Origin: an uncultured Collinsella sp.
GTDB lineage: Bacteria > Actinomycetota > Coriobacteriia > Coriobacteriales > Coriobacteriaceae
DNA length: 64,000 nucleotides
Reading direction: 5' to 3'
Assembly (NCBI GenBank): GCA_958415525.1
Contig: CATYZE010000004.1
Span: 62,001-126,000, forward strand
The notes beneath the pieces are model-generated. The model saw nothing but the letters and a program-made list of their open reading frames with translations. It was not told where the DNA came from and made no database searches. Shown piece after piece: positions 58,493 through 64,000 of this stretch. How positions within the stretch are numbered: the stretch's first letter is position 1; each line of letters starts with the position of its first letter. The translations under genes and the position numbers were made by a program.

Positions 58493-60568
58493 ATGAGATT
58501 CTCGATTATCAGCGAGATCCCCGGCAGGACCCGCCTCCAGTTGGCGGGTCCTGTGCCAGAGAGCGATCTCGATGCGCTTCTAAAGCTCAGCGGCGAAATC
58601 GACGGCGTGCACAAGGTGCGCGTCTACGGCCGCATCGGCCAGATGGCGCTCGAATACGACGAACCGCGCCGCGACGCCGTGCTGACCGCCGTCGGCGCGC
58701 TCGATGCCCAGGCCATCGCCGACGCCAAGTCGGGCTACGTGATGCAGCTCGAGCCACGCAAACATAAGCTTGTCATGGATCTTGCCACGCTTGTCGGCGC
58801 CCATTACGCGCGCCGTTGGTTTTTGCCCACGCCGCTGCGTGCCATCTTTGTCGTGGCCGGTTACATGGCCTTTTTGCGCGCCGCTCTCCACGAGCTTGCG
58901 CAGCCGCGTCTGACCGTCCCTGTGCTCGATGCATCGGCCATCGGCATCTCCTTCGTCAAGCGCGATGTCGACACCGCGGGCCAGACGATGTTCCTGCTCA
59001 ACGTGGGCGAGCTGCTCGAGGACTACACGCGCGCCATGAGCGAAAATGAGCTCATTAACTCGCTGCTCGATGTGCCCGACAAGGCGCAAAAGGTGGTCGG
59101 TGACACCGAGGTGAGCGTCGCCGCCACCGAGCTTGAACCCGGCGACCTGGTCGCCGTGCGCACCGGCATGTCCATCTGCATCGACGGCGTAGTCGAGCAG
59201 GGAAGCGCCATGGTCAACCAGGCGACCCTGACCGGCGAGCCGCTGGCCGTCGAGCGCAGCGCGGGCGATGACGTGTTTGCCGGTACCGTCGTCGAGGATG
59301 GCAGCATCCTGGTACGCGTGCGCGCCAACACGGCCCAGACCAAACTGCGCTCAATCGTCTCGCTCGTTCAGACGGCCGACTCGCTTAAATCCGAGGGCCA
59401 GTCGCACATGGAGGACCTCGCCAACAAGATCGTCCCGTGGAACTTCCTGCTCGCGGGCCTGGTCGCGCTCACCACGCGCAGCCTCATCAAGACCTCGGCG
59501 GCGCTGATGGTCGACTATTCGTGCGCGCTCAAGCTCACGGGTTCCGTCGCCGTTATGACCGCCATGAGCGACGCCGCCAAGATGGGCGTCATGGTCAAGG
59601 GCGCTAAGTACTTTGAGTCGTTTGCCAAGGCTGACACCATCGTCTTTGACAAGACCGGCACGCTGACCGAGGCCCAGCCGCGCCTGGCCTGCGTGCTCAC
59701 GACCGACGGCTGGAGCGAGGACGAGGTCCTGCGCCTTTCCGCCTGCCTGGAGGAGCATTTTCCGCATCCGGTGGCGCGCGCCGTCGTCAACGCAGCGGGC
59801 GAGCGCGGGCTCGAGCATCGCGAGCGCCATGCCGCCGTCGAGTACATCGTGGCACACGGCATTGCCTCGTCTATCGAAGGGCGTCGCGCGATTATCGGCT
59901 CGGCACACTTTGTGTTTGAGGACGAGAGCGCGCAGCTCGAGTCCGACATCAAGGAGCAAATCGAGTCCCAGATGCAGGGCCTGTCGCCGCTGTATCTGGC
60001 GGTCGACGGCACGGTCGTCGGCGTGCTCGGCATTGAGGATCCGCTCAAGCCCGGGGTCCGTGAGGCCATTGCCGACCTGCATGCGCTGGGCGTCAAGCAT
60101 GTCGTTATGCTCACGGGCGATTCGGAGCGCACGGCCGAGCGCATCGCGCGCGAGGCGGGCGTCGACGAGTTTAAGGCCGAGCTGCTGCCCGAGGACAAGT
60201 ACGCCTATGTGGAGCGGATCAAGCGCGAGGGGCGCCGCGTTGCCATGGTGGGCGACGGCGTCAACGACTCGCCGGCGCTGGGTTTGGCCGACGTGGGCCT
60301 GGCCATGGGCGGCGGAAGCGACATCGCCAAGGAGGTCGCCGACATCATCCTGGCCGATACGGACCTCGCGGCGATTGTTCGCCTGCGTCGCATGAGCCAG
60401 GGACTCATCGACCGTCTGACGAGTTCGTATTCCAAGGTGATGCTTACCAATTCGGCGCTGCTGGCGCTCGGCATTACCGGCGCGATTACGCCGCAGACGT
60501 CGTCGCTCCTGCACAACGGCTCGACGATTGCGTACAGCCTGAGTAACGCGAAAGCATATCTGCGCTAG
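58493..60568 (+). CDS. Heavy-metal P1B-type ATPase with SCA membrane motif
   Basis: 691 residues. An N-terminal ferredoxin-like domain (SEIPGRTRLQLAGPV) lacks the CxxC metal site. The actuator loop has TGEPLAVE, phosphorylation site Asp386 in DKTGTLTEA, HPVARAVV replaces the usual HP motif region, and MVGDGVNDSPALG is the hinge. The metal-selecting membrane motif is YSCALK (Ser343-Cys344-Ala345) instead of CPC. This variant lies near CtpC-like manganese/zinc-type or otherwise uncharacterised ATPases, so the ion is not certain. Translated with the DUF6110-like protein. A terminator follows at 60589-60635. Confidence 0.88.
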   Translation: MRFSIISEIPGRTRLQLAGPVPESDLDALLKLSGEIDGVHKVRVYGRIGQMALEYDEPRRDAVLTAVGALDAQAIADAKSGYVMQLEPRKHKLVMDLATLVGAHYARRWFLPTPLRAIFVVAGYMAFLRAALHELAQPRLTVPVLDASAIGISFVKRDVDTAGQTMFLLNVGELLEDYTRAMSENELINSLLDVPDKAQKVVGDTEVSVAATELEPGDLVAVRTGMSICIDGVVEQGSAMVNQATLTGEPLAVERSAGDDVFAGTVVEDGSILVRVRANTAQTKLRSIVSLVQTADSLKSEGQSHMEDLANKIVPWNFLLAGLVALTTRSLIKTSAALMVDYSCALKLTGSVAVMTAMSDAAKMGVMVKGAKYFESFAKADTIVFDKTGTLTEAQPRLACVLTTDGWSEDEVLRLSACLEEHFPHPVARAVVNAAGERGLEHRERHAAVEYIVAHGIASSIEGRRAIIGSAHFVFEDESAQLESDIKEQIESQMQGLSPLYLAVDGTVVGVLGIEDPLKPGVREAIADLHALGVKHVVMLTGDSERTAERIAREAGVDEFKAELLPEDKYAYVERIKREGRRVAMVGDGVNDSPALGLADVGLAMGGGSDIAKEVADIILADTDLAAIVRLRRMSQGLIDRLTSSYSKVMLTNSALLALGITGAITPQTSSLLHNGSTIAYSLSNAKAYLR

Positions 60569-60588
60569 CATTTTTGCTTGAGTTTATG

Positions 60589-60635
60589 GCCCGCGCCCGG
60601 GCGGCATTGCCGTCGTCAGGGTGCGGGCTTTTTTG
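60589..60635 (+). terminator. Intrinsic terminator after the P-type ATPase
   Basis: GCCCGCGCCC, 20-base loop, GGGTGCGGGC, TTTTTT. Confidence 0.85.
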
Positions 60636-60663
60636 CGTTTGACCGTGTGCTATCAGCCCTATA

Positions 60664-60686
60664 TAGTGATGCTAGCAATGATAGCA
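60664..60686 (+). promoter_or_regulatory. Candidate operator of the RHH/PIN module
   Basis: TGCTAGCA (60670-60677) is a perfect palindrome and ATAGCA repeats one half 11 bases on. It lies 31 bases before the antitoxin start, where RHH antitoxins usually bind to repress their own operon. Confidence 0.4.
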
Positions 60687-60707
60687 GGCGAGAGGAGCGT
60701 GATCGAT

Positions 60708-61061
60708 ATGAGTGTTGCTGGCAGCATGGCGCAGGTAAATGTTCGTGTGGATCGCTCGGTTAAAGAACACGCCGAGGAGGCGCTGCGGCTTTCGGGCGGA
60801 ACGCTGCCCGAACTCATCAAAAAGGTCGTGGCCAAGGTTGCGCAGGGCGGCGGTTCGTGCGAGGAAATCCTCGAGGCCGTTAACGACCGACAGCGGGGTG
60901 CCGTGTTAGATTCGCCGTTTGCTGCTTCCTGGGCGGCGGCGGATCAGCTTTACGCGGACTTGGGTATCGATGCGTCGCCTGCATCCGATGCCCGCGATTG
61001 GGACGCAATCTATTCCGAAACCATGGACGAGCACTATCGCCAAAAGGGGATGATCCTGTGA
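60708..61061 (+). CDS. RHH (RelB/DinJ-like) antitoxin
   Basis: 117 residues. AQVNVRVDRSVKEHAEEALR, then LSGGTLPELIKKVVAKVA is the ribbon-helix-helix domain; the acidic C-terminal part (DWDAIYSETMDEHYRQKGM) would wrap the toxin. GAGAGGAGC lies about 9 bases before ATG 60708; an alternative ATG is 60726. The stop codon overlaps the start of a PIN-domain gene (GTGA), the normal order of a type II toxin-antitoxin pair. The antitoxin class (RelB/DinJ) more often pairs with RelE-type toxins. Confidence 0.8.
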   Translation: MSVAGSMAQVNVRVDRSVKEHAEEALRLSGGTLPELIKKVVAKVAQGGGSCEEILEAVNDRQRGAVLDSPFAASWAAADQLYADLGIDASPASDARDWDAIYSETMDEHYRQKGMIL

Positions 61062-61573
61062 GCGGGGCTCCCCTCAAAATAATGGTGGACGCCAACGTAT
61101 GGGTTGATTCGTTTTGCGCTGACCATGCCGAGTCGCTTGCCGCGCGTGCGTTTATTGGACAGGCGACGGAGACGGGGGCATTGCTGTTCTTTCCGGTGCA
61201 TATCGCCAAGGACGTGCTGTACGTTGTCCAACACGAGCTGAAGCGTAGCGTTCTTGCCAGCGGGGGAGCGCTCGACGAGGCTTCTGCCAGCGCGATTGGC
61301 GATGCGGCGCTGGCGTTTGTTCGGAACATGACCGAAAACGCCACGGCTGTGGGTGCAGATGCGTCGGACCTTTGGCTGGCTGACAAATACTTAGCGCTCC
61401 ATCGCGATTACGAGGACAACTTGGTGCTCGCCGCGTGCAAGCGCGCGCAGGTCGAATACTTGGTGACCAACGATCGCAAACTGCTCGAACATGCCGATCT
61501 TGCAGCAAAGACCCCGCGCCAAATGATGCCGATTTTGGCCTTGGCCGAACGCGGCGGCGCGGCTATCGGTTGA
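61058..61573 (+). CDS. PIN-domain ribonuclease toxin
   Basis: 171 residues. The four acidic positions of the PIN fold are present: Asp in IMVDANVWVDS, a Glu in the middle, Asp in DYEDNLVLAACKRA and Asp in YLVTNDRKLL. PIN toxins cut tRNA, rRNA or mRNA. GTG start overlapping the antitoxin stop by 4 bases indicates tight translational coupling. Its gene is convergent with the hypothetical gene at 61632. Confidence 0.85.
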   Translation: MSGAPLKIMVDANVWVDSFCADHAESLAARAFIGQATETGALLFFPVHIAKDVLYVVQHELKRSVLASGGALDEASASAIGDAALAFVRNMTENATAVGADASDLWLADKYLALHRDYEDNLVLAACKRAQVEYLVTNDRKLLEHADLAAKTPRQMMPILALAERGGAAIG

Positions 61574-61631
61574 CGCGAACTGCTTGCGGGCCTCTTGGAC
61601 GACGATGCGCCAAGGGACCCGCGTGTGCTAT

Positions 61632-62066
61632 TTACAAAAGCTCGGCCTTAATGGCGGGACTTTCTGCGAGCTGCTCGGCTGCCTTTTCTTCGGAGCTGTC
61701 GAGCGCGGCTAAGCTGCGGTAGACCCACTCGTTGACCTGGGTGTTCTTGACGCCTGCGGTCTGCATAAGGGCGCCTACCTCGCGGATTGCTGCGAGCAGA
61801 TCGGCTTTGGGACCCGCGAGCTTGACCTCGATGCCGTGGTAGGCGGTGACGCCGCGGTTCTCACTCACGTGGTCGATAAAGCTCTCGACGGTCTCGAGCT
61901 GCTGGGCGAGGGCCGCATCGTCTTCGGTGCCCAGCGAGACGAGGGCGTTCGACACCGTGAGGGCGGGATGTCCGCAAGGGACGAAGCCCTCGATGACATC
62001 CATGGCTTCGGTAATGGTTGAGCCCAGGCCTGCGAGGGCATTGACGAGCTGCTGTTTGGTATCCAT
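61632..62066 (-). CDS. Hypothetical protein, unknown function
   Basis: 144 residues, mostly helical, soluble, acidic. MDTKQQLVNALAGLGSTITE starts the chain; GFVPCGHPALTVSNALVSLG contains the only cysteine. I do not recognise the family. GAAAGGACC lies 5 bases before the ATG. It lies alone between the PIN toxin and the tmRNA. A real gene by codon use and ribosome site, without an assigned role. Confidence 0.7.
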   Translation of the reverse strand: MDTKQQLVNALAGLGSTITEAMDVIEGFVPCGHPALTVSNALVSLGTEDDAALAQQLETVESFIDHVSENRGVTAYHGIEVKLAGPKADLLAAIREVGALMQTAGVKNTQVNEWVYRSLAALDSSEEKAAEQLAESPAIKAELL

Positions 62067-62302
62067 AACGGTCCTTTCGACGAGTTGTTTTGCTCAGCGA
62101 AAATATACGTGACGCGATCGGTAGCAAAAGTGCGAAGTGCAGCGCACATTGGAGTCTTCACAGCTCGTGCATAGAACAGCTGTCCGCTTTCAGAACGTGG
62201 TAAGATAACACTTCACAAGCGTGGTTCGCCCCGCGTGTTCCTTGAAAAGTCGACGGGTGTTGGGTACTCGTGCCCAATGCCATCCAGACTTTCCCGACAT
62301 TC

Positions 62303-62666
62303 GGGGGCGACTGGTTTCGACACGATAGCTCTGAGAGAGGAAGCAAGCCGAGGTCTCCTCGCCTCGTTAAACAGGGGTACCGTCAAATTGAATTGACAAC
62401 AACTCTTCTTTTGAGCCTATGGCTCTCGCTGCTTAGTTTATAGCGGCGCGTCAACCCGGTGATTTCCCCGACACCGGCGCGACGTCATTTTAGGGGAATG
62501 CTCCTGCGCACGTAATCGGTATGGTGCAGGCTAAGACCGAACCGGTTAGGACGCCGCGAGCGTGTCGCTGCGCGCAAAGCGTCCGAGACGAAACCAGCGA
62601 CTGAGCTTGGAGATGCCAATCAGGGGGCTTTCGTGGACCGGAGTTCGATTCTCCGCGCCTCCACCA
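62303..62666 (+). ncRNA. ssrA: Transfer-messenger RNA (tmRNA)
   Basis: 364 nucleotides. The 5' end GGGGGCG pairs with CGCCTCC before the encoded ACCA (62663-62666), giving the 7-bp acceptor stem with one G-U pair. GACTGGTTTCGACACG at the 5' end and GAGTTCGATTCTC (T arm) near the 3' end are characteristic. The tag frame reads GAC AAC AAC TCT TCT TTT GAG CCT ATG GCT CTC GCT GCT TAG, i.e. DNNSSFEPMALAA, with the ALAA degradation end; the exact resume codon is not certain. It rescues stalled ribosomes. Prophage genes begin 106 bases downstream, so its 3' end is a probable attachment site. Confidence 0.95.
62640..62666. other. Probable phage attachment site at the tmRNA 3' end
   Basis: The T-arm/acceptor part of the tmRNA is directly followed by phage lysis genes on the opposite strand. 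Integrases commonly use this segment. The second att copy would lie outside the window, so this is inferred. Confidence 0.5.
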
Positions 62667-62734
62667 ACTGTTCAGTAGGCGAACACATACGCGTGTTCGT
62701 CGTTAGGCGGGCGTTCGTATTGCTCGTCAGATAG

Positions 62735-62767
62735 AAAGAAGCCGCTCCATACGGGGCGGCTTCTTTG
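62735..62767 (-). terminator. Bidirectional terminator at the prophage end
   Basis: AGAAAGAAGCCGC, short loop, GCGGCTTCTTT, with T-rich ends on both strands; it ends the minus-strand lysis operon and may end tmRNA transcription. A small palindrome CGAACAC...GTGTTCG lies at about 62679-62699. Confidence 0.8.
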
Positions 62768-62771
62768 CGTT

Positions 62772-63083
62772 CTAGGCCTGCGGCATGATCTCCTGCTCGC
62801 CGTCCTCGTCCATGTACGGCATGAGGAACACGCCGCCCTGCTCGGTGGTAAGCAGCAGGTACTCGCGGTTGTGCTCGTCGCACACGATTTCCTGGCCGAT
62901 GCCCTCGGGCAGGTCGTATATGGGGCCGTCCGTGCGGGCTGGCCTCACGGTCACGTCCTGCGCTCCCATGGCCTGCGACGCGCAGCTGGCGGCGGCCAGG
63001 ACGATGAACAGCAGGACGACCGCCGCGAGGATGGGGCCGCACCCGCCGTTGCGCTCCTCGTCTGCGGGGCTCGGGTACGGCAT
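62772..63083 (-). CDS. Phage small membrane/lipoprotein-like protein, DUF6440-like
   Basis: 103 residues. The N terminus is polar, then GPILAAVVLLFIVLAAASCA is a membrane helix or lipoprotein-like segment ending in Cys. The C-terminal half (EIVCDEHNREYLLLTTEQGG, then LMPYMDEDG) resembles the short DUF6440 beta domain seen in prophages. It follows the endolysin by 3 bases and is last in the lysis operon, so it could be a spanin-like or superinfection protein. Function not known. Confidence 0.55.
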   Translation of the reverse strand: MPYPSPADEERNGGCGPILAAVVLLFIVLAAASCASQAMGAQDVTVRPARTDGPIYDLPEGIGQEIVCDEHNREYLLLTTEQGGVFLMPYMDEDGEQEIMPQA

Positions 63084-63086
63084 GGC

Positions 63087-63899
63087 CTATCCCACCTTCA
63101 CCAGATAGTCGTCGGCCTCTGGCTTGCCCGTGGCCTTGCCCACGGCGATGTAGCGCGTTGCGCCGCTGTAGCCCGTGTATCGGCCCCACACGTAGCCGTC
63201 GGCGATCTTGTACCAGTTATCCAGCGCCACGGTCTCGCCGCTGGAATAGTGCGCCACCTCGGTGCCGCCCAGGCCGGGGGCGTCGCGCACGCGCAGGTAG
63301 TCCACAGTGCAGCGGTAGGTGCCGCCGAAGTTCTCGGTCGTTTCCTGCTGCGCAGGCTGCGGCTGCGGGACGGCTGCGGGGGCGCTTCCAGCAGTGATGC
63401 CGAAGCATTCCAGGTAGATGCGCGCCAGCTCGTCCAGGTTGCCGTTGAACTTCTCGCGGTCGCCGTCGTTGTCGATGAAGCCGTTCTCGCACAGGCGGTA
63501 GTTGATGCCGCGCGCGGCGGCTCGGTTCGGGTTCGCGAGGTCGGAACGGCGCACCAGCTTCTCGGAGCGCCCGGGCATGAACGCCGCCAGCTTGTCGGCC
63601 AGCGCATTGTCGTACTCGTCAGGCTCGAAGCCCTCCTTGATGATGACGTGCGCGCCGTGGGCCGTGGCGATGCCGCTGGCGTCCATGTGCAGCTCCACCA
63701 CTGGCGCGTCGGTGCTCAGGCGGTTAAGCCCGCCGTCGGCGTACCAGTTGCGGGACGTATCGCCCAGCTCGACCTCGGAACCGCCCAGTTCCTTGATTCG
63801 CTGGCCCAGGGCGCGAACGCGCTCGGCCTCGGTGTAGCCGCCTGCGCAGCAGCCGGGGTCGCCAGCGCCGTGGCCGCAGATGATGAACAGTTTAGCCAT
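63087..63899 (-). CDS. Phage endolysin, N-acetylmuramoyl-L-alanine amidase with SH3-like domain
   Basis: 270 residues. The Amidase_3-type catalytic domain (about 1-170) has zinc ligands in IICGHGAGDPG (His), TEAERVRAL (Glu) and VVELHMDAS (His). A Pro/Gln/Ala linker (PAAVPQPQPAQQETT) leads to a C-terminal bacterial SH3-like cell-wall binding domain (TVDYLRVRDAPGLGGTEVAH, then NWYKIADGYVWGRYTGYSG). It cuts the amide bond between muramic acid and the stem peptide to lyse the host. GGGAAGGAG precedes the ATG. A probable holin gene ends just upstream, completing the usual cassette. Confidence 0.9.
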   Translation of the reverse strand: MAKLFIICGHGAGDPGCCAGGYTEAERVRALGQRIKELGGSEVELGDTSRNWYADGGLNRLSTDAPVVELHMDASGIATAHGAHVIIKEGFEPDEYDNALADKLAAFMPGRSEKLVRRSDLANPNRAAARGINYRLCENGFIDNDGDREKFNGNLDELARIYLECFGITAGSAPAAVPQPQPAQQETTENFGGTYRCTVDYLRVRDAPGLGGTEVAHYSSGETVALDNWYKIADGYVWGRYTGYSGATRYIAVGKATGKPEADDYLVKVG

Positions 63900-63902
63900 T
63901 GC

Positions 63903-64000
63903 CTACTCCTTCCCGCCTACGGTCACGCCCAGCAGGGCGTCGAGCCACTTGGATGTGATGCCTACCGACTTGAACAGCGTGTAGGCCGCCTGCACGCCGC
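63903..64000 (-). CDS. Probable phage holin, C-terminal end (runs off the window)
   Basis: The last 31 codons read GVQAAYTLFKSVGITSKWLD and finish ALLGVTVGGKE. The stop is 3 bases before the endolysin start. Position directly before an endolysin suggests a holin, but no membrane helix is in the visible part. Confidence 0.45.
   Translation of the reverse strand, partial: GVQAAYTLFKSVGITSKWLDALLGVTVGGKE

Noticed and set aside
62640..62669. tRNA gene
   Set aside because: The T-arm and CCA end belong to the tmRNA; there is no separate D arm or anticodon arm.

Overview
This window is a chromosomal segment of a GC-rich gut actinobacterium of the class Coriobacteriia, most likely Collinsella. The evidence is indirect: an orphan GlnR-type response regulator beside a glutamine synthetase homologue, GatCAB, a DUF6110-like/P-type ATPase pair, SpaA-type sortase pili, and many sugar-acid and beta-glucoside genes. 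No rRNA or tRNA genes were seen. The only RNA gene is a tmRNA near the right end, directly followed by the lysis end of a prophage.

Layout. 0-13.3 kb: sugar-acid catabolism. It holds an SDR/RpiB-type operon, two FadR-type GntR regulators, a GntP permease, an IlvD/Edd dehydratase, KDG kinase, KDPG aldolase and a LacI regulator. Together these make a semi-phosphorylative Entner-Doudoroff route: import sugar acid, dehydrate to 2-keto-3-deoxygluconate, phosphorylate, cleave to pyruvate and glyceraldehyde-3-phosphate. A HIT protein, a YczE-like membrane protein and an ORC-like ATPase are interspersed. 13.3-20.6 kb: an RHH-nucleotidyltransferase fusion, a GS homologue with altered metal ligands plus GlnR, an HtrA protease, LigA and a small coupled ORF. 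20.5-26.7 kb: MerR/MATE and a heterodimeric ABC exporter. 26.9-31.3 kb: a DUF559-like protein, MoaA, a MoaC-MobB fusion and a phosphatase. 31.5-36 kb: LicT-type antiterminator, beta-glucoside PTS and phospho-beta-glucosidase. 36-38.5 kb: MFS and HAD proteins. 39-47.5 kb: pilus operon with class C sortase. 47.8-51.4 kb: gatCAB. 51.5-60.6 kb: AraC with two ABC half-transporters, a DUF4143 ATPase, and a metal P-type ATPase. 60.7-62 kb: RHH/PIN toxin-antitoxin and an unknown protein. 62.3-64 kb: tmRNA and prophage lysis genes.

The most striking signals are non-coding. Two unrelated RNA-like motifs each occur twice on the minus strand in the same sugar-acid regulon. Motif A is a 58-nt hairpin with a conserved loop and a completely different but fully paired stem, placed just after a LacI-type operator promoter in front of both kdgK and the YczE-like gene. 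Motif B is a 126-132-nt multi-helix element with compensatory changes, lying just upstream of both eda and the YczE-like gene. They look like undescribed cis-regulatory RNAs, or a known class I cannot check here, and they tie a membrane protein of unknown function to KDG metabolism. In addition, intergenic regions hold at least four families of recurrent near-palindromes, one of which is a set of near-identical intrinsic terminators.
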